NCBI GenBank assembly: GCA_027365715.1
Contig: DAHXLZ010000101.1
Location: 1 to 20,736, forward strand
DNA from: Methanomassiliicoccales archaeon
GTDB lineage: Archaea > Thermoplasmatota > Thermoplasmata > Sysuiplasmatales > Sysuiplasmataceae
Reading direction: 5' to 3'
DNA: 20,736 bases
Shown: positions 1-7,374 of the stretch, in pieces
Layout: the number at the start of each line of letters is the position of its first letter
Position numbering within the stretch: the first letter of the stretch is position 1
Position numbers and translations under genes: made by a program
The notes under the pieces: model-generated
What the model saw: the letters and a program-made list of their open reading frames with translations, nothing else
Databases searched by the model: none
Told to the model about the DNA's origin: nothing

Positions 1-260
1 TCCAGCAGGGCCCGCTGTGATGCCCTCAGCATTTTCAGCGATTCCTGTTCTTCGGCGTGTGAATGCTTTTCGGTTTCTGTGGAGACGCCTATGCCTACAA
101 CACCAAGGGCTGTGGAGCCGATTAGAGCGAAAACGATTATCACAGTTCCTGCAATCAGCTCAAGGCCGTGCATCATGAAGTAAAGAGCAAATGCAGGAAC
201 CACAACTGTCATGGCTATCGATGGAAATATGAGCATTAAGACATGTCCACTTCTAGCCAT
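1..260 (-). CDS. two-helix membrane protein, partial (3' end outside window)
   Basis: The frame reads open from an ATG at 260 to the window edge, giving 86 residues. Two hydrophobic segments (about residues 7-30 and 34-58) are followed by a polar, Glu/Lys/His-rich tail that starts TETEKHSHAEEQES and looks cytosolic and helical. The ATG lies 9 bases after GAGGAGG (on the minus strand). A second in-frame ATG at 269 directly abuts that motif and is less likely. The start overlaps the last 8 bases of the winged-helix gene, so the two are translationally coupled. I do not recognise a named family. Small two-helix membrane proteins paired with an ArsR-like regulator are common in archaea, and this context suggests a sensor or stress role (inference). 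The stop is not visible. Confidence 0.7.
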   Translation of the reverse strand, partial: MARSGHVLMLIFPSIAMTVVVPAFALYFMMHGLELIAGTVIIVFALIGSTALGVVGIGVSTETEKHSHAEEQESLKMLRASQRALL

Positions 261-567
261 TTCTGTCATCCTCCTCGAGTTCCCTGATAAGCGAAGGTGT
301 CAGATGAATATTGAACTGTGAAACGATGTATGTCTTCCTCTCCCTCTCATCGTTTTTCCCCGTTTCCATCTCCCCGGAAACAAGCCCCGCCTTCTCCAGC
401 GACTCGAGATAAAGATGGACAAGCGGATACGAGAGTTCGAGCTCCTTGGCAAGTGCATAAATGTGTTTGGGTTCTCTTTCAAGCGACGCGATGATCTTCA
501 ATCTTACGGGATTCGCCAGCACCTTCATGATTTTCAGTAACTCCTCTGAACTGCGCACCTCAACCAC
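253..567 (-). CDS. ArsR-like winged helix-turn-helix transcriptional regulator
   Basis: This 104-residue protein is a DNA-binding regulator of the archaeal ArsR-like winged-helix kind. The helix-turn-helix spans about residues 12-62. It contains LKIMKVLANPVRLKIIASL, then LAKELELSYPLVHLYLESLEKAGLV, which matches the recognition helix and wing of ArsR/HTH_20 proteins. There are no cysteines, so metal sensing by the classical ArsR site is unlikely. The start is a GTG at 567. No Shine-Dalgarno precedes it, but an AT-rich TATA-like box lies about 30 bases upstream, consistent with a leaderless message. The C-terminus overlaps the membrane protein that follows, so the regulator probably controls or senses through that partner (inference). 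The ligand is unknown. Confidence 0.85.
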   Translation of the reverse strand: MVEVRSSEELLKIMKVLANPVRLKIIASLEREPKHIYALAKELELSYPLVHLYLESLEKAGLVSGEMETGKNDERERKTYIVSQFNIHLTPSLIRELEEDDRNG

Positions 568-593
568 AGTCTGCCAAATATGTAAAGAAAATA

Positions 594-606
594 TGATATA
601 TTTAAC
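594..606 (-). promoter_or_regulatory. TATA-like box of the ArsR-like regulator gene
   Basis: Read on the minus strand the segment is GTTAAATATATC, about 27-33 bases before the GTG start at 567. That spacing fits an archaeal box A with transcription starting at or very near the start codon. Confidence 0.5.
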
Positions 607-651
607 TTCTTCTATCTATGGCATGTTCCCTGCCTGACCGCCGTTTTTCAG

Positions 652-890
652 ATGAGATGGTTAAACAGAATGAGCTGCAAATCCCGGTCAGGCCATACTC
701 ATTTGTGCCCAGGCTGCAGCCTGTTTTCAGACAGCGGTCTGAATGCATCTGTGAAGTGCAGTATGGGGCACTGCAGAACCCGAAAGCACTCAGGGAGTGT
801 GAACCGGAACTCTGCCCGCAGGCACACAGCAAGTTCCGGCGCTGAAATCTGAAGTCCCTGACATTCATGGTGGTGTGGAGATCACACTAT
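652..890 (+). pseudogene. possible relic of an IS200/IS605-type TnpB (OrfB) C-terminus and right end
   Basis: One frame ending at 852 carries HLCPGCSLFSDSG, then VKCSMGH, then VNRNSARRHTASSGAEI. This resembles the zinc-ribbon tail of TnpB/OrfB (C-x2-C, C-x2-C-G-H, D-R-D-x-N-A-A-x-N-I-x-G-x-E-I) with one cysteine and the catalytic Asp lost. Immediately after it, about 850-886, comes GAAGTCCCTGA then GGAGATCAC. This is similar in plan to the right-end sequence GAAGCCCCCGA ... GGAGGATGTCAC seen at 16935-16968. No upstream TnpB core is visible. I treat it as a degraded remnant; chance resemblance is possible. Confidence 0.35.
873..887. repeat. small inverted repeat at the end of the ABC ATPase gene
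   Basis: GTGTG-GAGAT-CACAC is a perfect 5-bp stem with a 5-base loop. On the plus strand it is followed by TATTTTT. It includes the stop codon region of the minus-strand ATPase gene. It could end rightward transcripts entering from 568-872, or mean nothing. Confidence 0.3.
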
Positions 891-1625
891 TTTTGAGAAT
901 ACCTGATCAACAAAATCAAGGAATTCAGGGCTCTTTCTGTCCCTGGGCCTGGGTATGTCTACAACAAGCTCACTGCTTATTCTGCCCGGTCTTGGTGTCA
1001 TCACAATGATTCTGTCTGCCATATAAACAGCCTCTTCAAGATTGTGTGTTACCATCAGCACCGCGGAAGGAGGCAGATCGCTCTTCTGCCAGAGCATCAG
1101 CACTTCATCCCTGAGGCCCTGCGCCGTGAGCACGTCAAGCGCCGAAAATGGTTCATCCATACAGAGCAGATCGGGGTCAACGGAGAGGCTTCTGGCAATG
1201 CCAACTCTCTGTTTCATACCGCCGGAGAGTTCCTTGGGATAGGCATCTTCGAATCCGTTCAACCCGACTATGTCAATATACTTCTTCACAATATTCTGTC
1301 TATCCTCCCTCTCGACATTCTTTGCTTCAAGGCCGACACCGACATTTTCTGCGACAGTGAGCCATGGAAAGAGTGCAAATGACTGGAATACCATCGACAC
1401 AACGACATTCTTTCCGAGACCGTCGCCGAACTCGACTGTGCCTTCAGTAGGCACATCGAGTCTTGCTATCATTCTGAGCAGAGAACTCTTCCCGGAGCCG
1501 GAAGGACCGACAATGCAGACAAAATCTCTATCCTTTATGTCAAACGATATGTTGTCAAGTATAACAAAAGGGTTTCTGTTGATTAGAAGCTTCTTGGAAA
1601 GATTCCTGACACTCAGTAGTGCCAT
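882..1625 (-). CDS. ABC transporter ATP-binding protein, NitT/TauT (nitrate/sulfonate/taurine) family
   Basis: This 247-residue cytosolic ATPase powers the permease encoded just upstream. All ABC motifs are present: Walker A GPSGSGKSS (residues 40-48), Q-loop Q81, signature LSGGMKQR (133-140), Walker B LLCMDEP (153-159) and H-loop H194. The tail MTPRPGRISSELVVDIPRPR is typical of the SsuB/TauB/NrtD group. The ATG at 1625 sits 7 bases after GGAGG and begins MALLSVRNLSKK at the normal family N-terminus. A longer reading from 1676 adds an unlikely Cys-containing leader. A TATA box at 1678-1686 suggests it can also be transcribed on its own. The substrate (anion, sulfonate, pyrimidine precursor or other) cannot be told, because no binding protein is in view. 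Confidence 0.93.
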   Translation of the reverse strand: MALLSVRNLSKKLLINRNPFVILDNISFDIKDRDFVCIVGPSGSGKSSLLRMIARLDVPTEGTVEFGDGLGKNVVVSMVFQSFALFPWLTVAENVGVGLEAKNVEREDRQNIVKKYIDIVGLNGFEDAYPKELSGGMKQRVGIARSLSVDPDLLCMDEPFSALDVLTAQGLRDEVLMLWQKSDLPPSAVLMVTHNLEEAVYMADRIIVMTPRPGRISSELVVDIPRPRDRKSPEFLDFVDQVFSKIV

Positions 1626-1677
1626 GTCAGCGCCTCCTGCACATTCTTTGGGAACTCTCGTAAAGAGCATCAACACC

Positions 1678-1686
1678 TATAAAACG
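1678..1686 (-). promoter_or_regulatory. TATA box before the ABC ATPase gene
   Basis: The minus strand reads GTTTTATAGG here, a good archaeal box A. Transcription would start around 1650-1655, giving a leader of roughly 25-30 bases that includes the GGAGG motif. It lies in the 91-base gap after the permease stop. Confidence 0.5.
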
Positions 1687-1716
1687 AAGTGCCCGCTTCC
1701 TTGCTGCACACATCAT

Positions 1717-3294
1717 TCAGCTGACACCTTCAATCCTGTACTTTCTCTCTGCAATCCTCTGTAATCTTTTCCAGACTAATCTGTTTATGGCAATCACGGC
1801 AAGAATCATGACGAGCAGGGACAGTACCAGCAGGGGTATATTTTCCGGACGGGCGTAGGCAGCTTTGTCTATGAGGTCGCCAATACCGAGAACAGAATAC
1901 GGCTTCGCGTGCGGAGTTATGGAAGGCACATATTCAGAAACAATGAGAGCGTTCCATCCTCCACCGAAAGCCGTAATGCTGCCGGTTACCAGCGAAGGAA
2001 AAATCGCAGGCAGAAGTACGCGTCTGGCGTAAAGACGCCCTTTCAGTCCATAATTCCTTGCAGCCTCAATGATCTCTGACGGTATTGTCCTGGCTCCTGC
2101 TGCCAGATTGAAGAACAGATACCAGACCATGCCTGTCGTGATCAGGAGTATCGACGGTATGTTCAGACCGTGCGAAATACCGATGAGGATGAATACTATG
2201 ATTGGGAAGACAGCGGTTGCCGGAACAGAGGCGACGATTTCGGCAATCGGCATAATCAGTCTTCCGCGGCCATTTCCTGTGGCCATTATCGCAAGGGGCA
2301 GCGCTATTCCCAGGGAGATCAGGTATGCAACCACGAGCCTTATCAGCGAGAGGCCCAGTGCTTCCGGAAGTGTTGTGGCGTAAACATTTCCCGAAACAAT
2401 CAGCAATCCGTAAATCGACGACACTGCTTCATAGGCCGCAATAATCACGGCTGCCACGGTCAGTATTCCTGCACCGGCAAAGAAGTATTTCCAGAAACGG
2501 CTCGTTTTCACGTAAAACCCTGTAATCGAGTGGCCGGCCGAGTTGAATCTCTCTCCTGTCGTTCTGACGAGCCTGGATATCGCAGTTCCCACTCCCGACC
2601 TTACTGGAATCCACTGAAAGTAACGGCGCATCGGAAACTGATTGATTTGATGAACCCTTTCCGGCGCGGCTGTATATTCGTACTTGAACTTCTCGGTCCA
2701 TGAGCCGAGTGGTCTCCAGATGAGGATGTCCATGGCCACTATTATCAGGATGAGGAATGCAAATGTGGCGGCCATAAGTGAAACATTGCCGTCAAGTGCA
2801 GAAACATAAAGCATTGATCCGATGCCCGGTAGTATTGTCCCTCCCTTGACAACCGATGCAATGTATTCAGCCGGAACGAGAAAATACCAGCCGGCTGCCC
2901 ATGAGAGCATGCTGTTGTAAACGAGTTTCGGAACAGTAGATGGAAAATAGAGATAACGGAACCGCCTCCATCCGGTCAGACCATAAAGCTTCGATGCCTG
3001 TTTCAGTTCTTCAGGCACGCTAATCAGTGAGTCAAAAATGCCGAAGGTTATGTTCCACGACATGCTTGTAAATATCAGAAATATTGATGCAAATTCCCAT
3101 CCTATTTCGTTTCCGTTTACAACTTCCACAAAGAGGAGTATTGCGAACGGAAAGAAACCCAGGATGGGCACAGACTGCAGTATGTCCAGAACAGGCTGCA
3201 GGATTCTCTCAGCATATCTGTTAGCAAACATAGCGTATGCATACAGAAATGAGAAGAGCACTGACGCGACGTAGGCCACAGACATCCTGATCAT
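1717..3294 (-). CDS. ABC transporter permease with two fused BPD (MetI-like) domains, NitT/TauT family
   Basis: This membrane protein holds two BPD_transp_1 permease domains in one chain, forming the whole pore for the partner ATPase. From the ATG at 3294 it is 525 residues. Domain 1 covers about residues 5-195, with the EAA loop EELKQASKLYGLTGWRRF (95-112). Domain 2 covers about 300-510, with the EAA loop EIIEAARNYGLKGRLYARR (407-425). Both loops are where the ATPase docks. The frame stays open upstream to about 3450 and encodes a convincing first helix (NGLLILFVAAAILVLSAV) and a YDALRS segment expected in the family. So the true protein is probably about 567 residues, beginning near 3420, although no ATG, GTG or TTG is present there. 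The ATPase gene follows on the same strand. No substrate-binding protein is nearby. Confidence 0.9.
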   Translation of the reverse strand: MIRMSVAYVASVLFSFLYAYAMFANRYAERILQPVLDILQSVPILGFFPFAILLFVEVVNGNEIGWEFASIFLIFTSMSWNITFGIFDSLISVPEELKQASKLYGLTGWRRFRYLYFPSTVPKLVYNSMLSWAAGWYFLVPAEYIASVVKGGTILPGIGSMLYVSALDGNVSLMAATFAFLILIIVAMDILIWRPLGSWTEKFKYEYTAAPERVHQINQFPMRRYFQWIPVRSGVGTAISRLVRTTGERFNSAGHSITGFYVKTSRFWKYFFAGAGILTVAAVIIAAYEAVSSIYGLLIVSGNVYATTLPEALGLSLIRLVVAYLISLGIALPLAIMATGNGRGRLIMPIAEIVASVPATAVFPIIVFILIGISHGLNIPSILLITTGMVWYLFFNLAAGARTIPSEIIEAARNYGLKGRLYARRVLLPAIFPSLVTGSITAFGGGWNALIVSEYVPSITPHAKPYSVLGIGDLIDKAAYARPENIPLLVLSLLVMILAVIAINRLVWKRLQRIAERKYRIEGVS

Positions 3295-3420
3295 GCTTCT
3301 CAGTGCATCGTATGGGATCGCATAAAACGAGATCAGCTGACCCTGTTTGCTAGTGACGGCCGAAAGGACGAGAATCGCGGCTGCAACGAAAAGGATTAGA
3401 AGCCCGTTCTTCGTCTTGAT

Positions 3421-3867
3421 GCTATCACCTTTCAGTGTTTGTGCGTATTATTGCACGTGTGATAATATCTTTGCCAAGTGAGCTCTGTGTCTTACAAATG
3501 CAAACCGTCCATAAATTGTAAGTTCCAGACTCACATTGAAACTCATTCGCGTGCTGAGTTGAGCCGTGGCAAGTCAATGAAGAGTGCTGTGGATTCGAAA
3601 TCAGAAAATCAGGCCGGCAAAAGACAGATTTTATTTTTGGCCATTGCCAATGTTCTTATATTTTATTTATATTGGTAGCAGACGGTACCAGTGTCCTGAA
3701 ACCGATGGCTCAACTTTCCTCCTACGTAAACTATTTATCCCCACCACATTGGTTTCGGGGCTGGTATTCAGATGTCTGTGAATATTCTCCGGAAGGGGAG
3801 GCGGATTACAGTTTTTTTGAACGGGTGAAACATCTCCGGTCCGGCTCGAAATTCTGTAGAAGCTTTA
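3421..3867. other. intergenic region between the permease and CCA enzyme genes
   Basis: The region is AT-rich. On the minus strand, AAGGTGAT (3424-3431), an excellent match to the archaeal Shine-Dalgarno, stands just before the open frame of the permease. On the plus strand there are TATA-like stretches at 3656-3672 (TATATTTTATTTATATTGG) and 3731-3740 (CTATTTATCC), which can serve the CCA enzyme gene. Short plus-strand frames exist here but have no start or family support. No RNA gene was seen. Confidence 0.5.
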
Positions 3868-3882
3868 TTGAGTTCAAGGGGT

Positions 3883-5289
3883 ATGTACAGGACAATGGAG
3901 AAGAGAAAGGAGAAGGGCCTGGAGGAGAAGGGCCTGGAGGAGATGGTCCTGGAGGAGATGGTCCTTGAGGGCATCTTGCCAACTCCTTCCGAAAATAACG
4001 CGATACAGGCTGCCATATCCAGTGTGACAGATGGTGTTGAAAAGTACGTAAACAGGCATTTTGCCTCGATGGGTCCGGTTGATTCGGTTGTTGCAGGCTC
4101 TGTGGCAAAGGGAACCTGTCTTCGTGAGCCTGATGTTGACATATTCATGAGATTCCCTGTTAACATTACCCGAGAACAGCTGGAGAAGACCGGCATAGAA
4201 ATAGGAAAAGCAGTTCTGCAGGATCCTGTTCTGAAATATGCAGAACATCCTTACGTCAGGGGAAGGAGCGGCAGCATTGCAATTGATCTGGTACCATGCT
4301 ACAGGATAGAGGATTCTTCAAAGAAGATGTCTGCCGTAGACAGGACACCATTCCATACGGTATATGTGAACACACATGCTTCAGCCCATCAGAAAGATCA
4401 GATAAGAATTCTCAAACGATTCTTCAAAGGCATCGGTGTCTATGGTGCCGATGCCAGAATCAGAGGTTTTTCAGGTTATCTGTGCGAACTTCTGGTTATA
4501 TCGCTCGGAGATTTCAGCGAAGTGATGAAAAAGGCAGCGAAATGGGGTGTGGGCACTATAATAACGCCGCCGGATGCATCACTGGGCAAAAAGCTCAAAG
4601 ATGCGGAAGCATGCATCATCGTTCCAGATCCTGTAGACAGTGAGCGGAACGTTGCGGCAGCGCTGGACAGAAACCAGTTTGCCACAGCAGTCATTGCTGC
4701 AAACTGTTATCTCGAGAAACCATCAATTAATTTCTTCCACCCTGTGGAACATCAGCCGGCAAGTCTCGCACAACTTAAGAGCAGGGCAGACTCAACCGGC
4801 CACGGTTTGCTGATGGTCATTCTCCCCCGGCCGGCAATTACTGATGACAATCTCTATCCGCAGGTAGTCAAGGCAAAGAAGAGTATTTCGGCACTTCTTG
4901 AGAAATACGGCTTCGGTGTAAACCGCTCGATATATCTTGTCGACTCGGACATACGCATTCTCTTCGAACTGAAGAACAGCACACATCCTTCGTACTGGCT
5001 CAGGGAAGGGCCTCCGGGGTGGTCACAGGCATCAGGCAATTTCATTTCCAAACACAGGAAGGAGGGCGGGAGCATAGCCATTGTCGACGGCATCCTCTAT
5101 TCTGAGGAAGAGAAAGAATTCGAAAGTCCCCGGAAACTCATCGCCTCCAGGCTGAAAGAGCTCAGCACCGGTGCCGACCTCGACGGTCTGAGGGGTGAGG
5201 CAATTATTTCGTCTGGCAGTGAAGTTCTCGTAGAGGAGAACAGACGGATACTGGCAGAACTGCTCTACCCGTCATTCCCGTGGGAATGA
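3883..5289 (+). CDS. cca: archaeal CCA-adding enzyme (class I tRNA nucleotidyltransferase)
   Basis: The enzyme builds or repairs the 3' CCA end of tRNAs from CTP and ATP. The nucleotidyltransferase site shows GSVAKGTCL (72-80) and the metal-binding pair in DVDIF (D84, D86), with a third carboxylate in IAIDLVPCYRI. The later region HPSYWLREGPPGW is typical of the archaeal class. From the ATG at 3883 it is 468 residues, a little longer than the usual 440-450. The excess is a Glu/Leu/Lys-rich N-terminus made by a 15-bp tandem repeat. Start choice is uncertain: TTG 3868, ATG 3883 (after AAGGGG), ATG 3895, or ATGs at 3943 and 3958, each two bases after GGAGG. The family N-terminus best fits one of the later ATGs. 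It stands alone, convergent with the membrane protein gene that follows. Confidence 0.93.
   Translation: MYRTMEKRKEKGLEEKGLEEMVLEEMVLEGILPTPSENNAIQAAISSVTDGVEKYVNRHFASMGPVDSVVAGSVAKGTCLREPDVDIFMRFPVNITREQLEKTGIEIGKAVLQDPVLKYAEHPYVRGRSGSIAIDLVPCYRIEDSSKKMSAVDRTPFHTVYVNTHASAHQKDQIRILKRFFKGIGVYGADARIRGFSGYLCELLVISLGDFSEVMKKAAKWGVGTIITPPDASLGKKLKDAEACIIVPDPVDSERNVAAALDRNQFATAVIAANCYLEKPSINFFHPVEHQPASLAQLKSRADSTGHGLLMVILPRPAITDDNLYPQVVKAKKSISALLEKYGFGVNRSIYLVDSDIRILFELKNSTHPSYWLREGPPGWSQASGNFISKHRKEGGSIAIVDGILYSEEEKEFESPRKLIASRLKELSTGADLDGLRGEAIISSGSEVLVEENRRILAELLYPSFPWE
3901..3972 (+). repeat. 15-bp tandem repeat at the start of the CCA enzyme gene
   Basis: Three near-identical 15-base units (GGCCTGGAGGAGAAG at 3916, then GGCCTGGAGGAGATG at 3931 and GTCCTGGAGGAGATG at 3946) are flanked by decayed half-copies. 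They encode the pentapeptides GLEEK, GLEEM and VLEEM. Each unit contains GGAGGAG, and the last two also end in ATG, so the repeat multiplies possible ribosome-binding sites and starts. Confidence 0.85.
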
Positions 5290-5336
5290 ATTCATCTCTG
5301 CTTCTGTCAGTACCCTGATTTCTCGATCAATGATCT

Positions 5337-6020
5337 TCAGGAAATCGTTACCGGATAACTGGGGCTGTATGTCTTTGTGCCGTTGGGAAGCTTTGTAACT
5401 ATGACCAGACTGAATGACCCGGGTGAAAAGTGCTGCAGATAATCATACGTTGATCCACCTTTGTAATTCATCAGGTGCAAAACAGTTCCCGAACTGTTGG
5501 TTATGGAAATCCACGCTGTAATGGTGCCATCATGCAGTATGACTGCAGTAATGTTAACCTCCCCTGCGGGAATCGCGGATGAACCATTTGCAGGGTAGCT
5601 CTGCCATCCTGTAGCCGTCTTTTCTGTCAGCGTTATGCTGCGCACTGAAGGTGGAGCCATTACGTAGAAAGGCGGATTGACCAGCAGTATCCATATTGCC
5701 AGGGCCGTAAGCAGTACGGTCGCTCCTTTGATAAGATAATCGGAGCGCTTGAATCGTGATATGTCAACACCTATGAGGCGATACAGTAACTTGAAAAGAG
5801 CAACAACAAAAACGATGACAAGCAGGAAACCGATGGGTGTGCTGTTAATAAAAATTGTTGCAGCCGCAGCGCTCAGTCCCGCGATCAGTCCCCATATGGT
5901 CGTAATAATCAGAATCTTGCTGTCCCTGAGGTCTTTCTCTATGTATTCCCGTTCGCTGAATTCCGGCGGTACGAAGACATCGTCTTCCTCCTCTTCCCCG
6001 GCTCTTTTTTTCTTGGCCAC
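5337..6020 (-). CDS. hypothetical membrane protein with outside beta-rich domain
   Basis: I do not recognise this 227-residue protein. It starts with a charged cytosolic tail (KKKR, then a run of Glu/Asp). Three hydrophobic helices follow at about residues 35-58, 62-85 and 98-117. A C-terminal region of about 110 residues is rich in Thr, Ser, Gly and aromatic residues, probably a small beta-sandwich on the cell surface. That outer part carries four Asn-x-Ser/Thr sequons (NGSS, NITA, NSSG, NGTK), possible glycosylation sites. The start is a GTG at 6020. A TATA-like box centred near 6048 lies 28 bases upstream, fitting a leaderless message. An overlapping ATG at 6029 is out of frame. It is transcribed alone and converges on the CCA enzyme gene with 47 bases between. 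Confidence 0.75.
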   Translation of the reverse strand: MAKKKRAGEEEEDDVFVPPEFSEREYIEKDLRDSKILIITTIWGLIAGLSAAAATIFINSTPIGFLLVIVFVVALFKLLYRLIGVDISRFKRSDYLIKGATVLLTALAIWILLVNPPFYVMAPPSVRSITLTEKTATGWQSYPANGSSAIPAGEVNITAVILHDGTITAWISITNSSGTVLHLMNYKGGSTYDYLQHFSPGSFSLVIVTKLPNGTKTYSPSYPVTIS

Positions 6021-6044
6021 GGCGAGCCATTAACGGGGGCATGA

Positions 6045-6052
6045 TTAAAACA
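6045..6052 (-). promoter_or_regulatory. TATA-like box of the three-helix membrane protein gene
   Basis: The minus strand reads GTTTTAAT, centred 28 bases before the GTG at 6020, the spacing expected for a leaderless archaeal transcript. Confidence 0.45.
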
Positions 6053-6172
6053 TTTCCATTGCAAACAGCGCCGTGCCATGAATGAATGGGCATGATCTCA
6101 AGATTGTGCCAATGGCCGGTTATTGGAGCCGAACCATCATGACGCATCTTTCGGTGACCTCCCCCCTTCCTC

Positions 6173-6182
6173 CTTTAAATAT
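6173..6182 (+). promoter_or_regulatory. TATA box of the 35-residue ORF
   Basis: CTTTAAATAT, followed by CATTCATTC. Its centre lies about 29 bases before the ATG at 6207, which would place the transcription start at the start codon. Confidence 0.5.
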
Positions 6183-6206
6183 CATTCATTCATCGTTATA
6201 CTCAAT

Positions 6207-6314
6207 ATGACTGAAATCGAGGTATCGGATTACATAGAAGATGTCGAGGAAGATGAAGACTGCAGCTGGCAAGCGGTATACAGGCTCTATGGATGCACTC
6301 TCGCCTTATCATGA
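6207..6314 (+). CDS. small acidic protein, 35 residues (putative)
   Basis: A short frame begins MTEIEVSDYIEDVEEDEDCS and ends WQAVYRLYGCTLALS. It is strongly acidic in the first half and has two cysteines. A good TATA box (6173-6182) stands at leaderless spacing from the ATG, which is the main support. A longer reading from 6123 has no promoter and is rejected. Its last 28 bases overlap, tail to tail, the end of the sugar kinase gene on the other strand. No family is recognised, and the frame could be spurious. Confidence 0.45.
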   Translation: MTEIEVSDYIEDVEEDEDCSWQAVYRLYGCTLALS

Positions 6315-7315
6315 TTAACCGGCGCAACCCATCCCCGCGGCCTGGTCTCCTCCGGGCCGCTTTTTTTGCGCCTTTGCTTTTTCATCGTTTTCGTGACAGT
6401 GTCAAGCATCGGGAGTCCTCTTGTTCCTCCCTTCTTGAGGCACTTCAGCGCGGCATTGATCGACGCAAACATCAGCGACTCCTTCGTATCGCCTGTCCTG
6501 TAATACTGTGAGAGGAAACCTGCGTCGAAAGCATCCCCTGCTCCAGTGGCGTCAAGAGCGTTTACATGGAATGCCTCCTGCCTGATCCTGCTGCCGTTAA
6601 AATCCGCAGTTGAACCTTTTCCACCTGATTTGTAGATGATGTTCACGGCTCCCATGCTTCTGAAGTGCCTGATTGCAGCCGGCACGCTTTCCTTTCCAAA
6701 CAGCATCGTGTAATCCTCGGAGCTTACGAAAATTACGTCAGTGTTCTTGACAGCGGTTTCCAAAGCCCGTATGGCCATATCCTTCTTCCATAATGCAGGT
6801 CTGAAATTCACATCGTATGAAATAAAGCAGCCTGCCCTTCTGGCAGTTTTAAGTGCAATTGCCACGGCCGCCGCCGAAGTTTCGCTGATGCCCTGCGCTA
6901 TGCCGCTGAAGTGGAATATTGAAGAATCCCCTATTGTCTGCAGCTGTCTTTCGGTCAAGCGCATATCGGCCGCTGCGCTTCCCTTCCTGTAGTATGTGAA
7001 TCTGTGCTCACCGTTTTTTCCAAGGCTTATGAAATAAATACCAGTGAATCCGTCTTTCACTGTTTCCATTCCACCGGCAGAAATGCCCTCGTGCTTCATG
7101 AACTTAAGAAGTTCCACTCCGAAGTAATCATCTCCCGAAGCTGAAATTACGCAGGACTTCAGGCCAAGTCTCGCTGCCGATGTGGCAACGTTTACGGCAT
7201 CGCCGCTGAAACTCAGTCCGTATCTTTCTTTCCCGTATGACGAAAACTCTGCCATCGGTTCCCCAATGGCCGAAATGGCCAGGCGCCGGTGTCTGTCGAT
7301 CCTGTCAGTATGCAC
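6287..7315 (-). CDS. PfkB/ribokinase-family sugar kinase, probably 2-keto-3-deoxygluconate kinase
   Basis: This cytosolic kinase of 342 residues moves phosphate from ATP to a sugar. PfkB motifs are present: SFSGDAVNVATSAARLG (35-51) near the substrate site, and the DATGAGDAF signature (255-263), with D261 as catalytic base. The stretch YYRKGSAAADM (108-118), with FHFSGIAQGIS, SYDVNFRPALW and FVSSEDYTMLFG, closely matches bacterial and archaeal 2-keto-3-deoxygluconate kinases, where the Tyr/Arg pair contacts the substrate. That suggests a role in Entner-Doudoroff-type sugar breakdown, but another ketose substrate is possible. A lysine- and arginine-rich tail of about 30 residues after MKKQRRKK goes beyond the usual family length. 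The start is a GTG at 7315, with a TATA box 29 bases upstream (leaderless). Confidence 0.88.
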   Translation of the reverse strand: MHTDRIDRHRRLAISAIGEPMAEFSSYGKERYGLSFSGDAVNVATSAARLGLKSCVISASGDDYFGVELLKFMKHEGISAGGMETVKDGFTGIYFISLGKNGEHRFTYYRKGSAAADMRLTERQLQTIGDSSIFHFSGIAQGISETSAAAVAIALKTARRAGCFISYDVNFRPALWKKDMAIRALETAVKNTDVIFVSSEDYTMLFGKESVPAAIRHFRSMGAVNIIYKSGGKGSTADFNGSRIRQEAFHVNALDATGAGDAFDAGFLSQYYRTGDTKESLMFASINAALKCLKKGGTRGLPMLDTVTKTMKKQRRKKSGPEETRPRGWVAPVNHDKARVHP

Positions 7316-7335
7316 GGTTTCTTAATACAGCGCTT

Positions 7336-7346
7336 CAGTAAAAAGG
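7336..7346 (-). promoter_or_regulatory. TATA-like box of the sugar kinase gene
   Basis: The minus strand reads CCTTTTTACTG, about 27-29 bases before the GTG at 7315. It lies in the 59-base gap after the molybdopterin oxidoreductase gene, so the kinase has its own promoter. Confidence 0.45.
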
Positions 7347-7374
7347 TTCGCCGACCATGGCCCACAGTCACGCT

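Noticed and set aside
2170..2703. 177-codon plus-strand frame inside the permease gene
   Set aside because: It lies fully antisense to strong membrane-protein coding and shows no domain.
3772..3828. 18-codon leader ORF before the CCA enzyme gene
   Set aside because: It is in the CCA frame and closed by TGA. The distance from the TATA-like box (about 37 bases) is too long for a leaderless start, and nothing suggests attenuation.
3705..3968. Plus-strand frame ending in a Gly-Pro-rich tail
   Set aside because: The tail is just the 15-bp repeat of the CCA enzyme gene read in another frame. No good ribosome site and no family resemblance.
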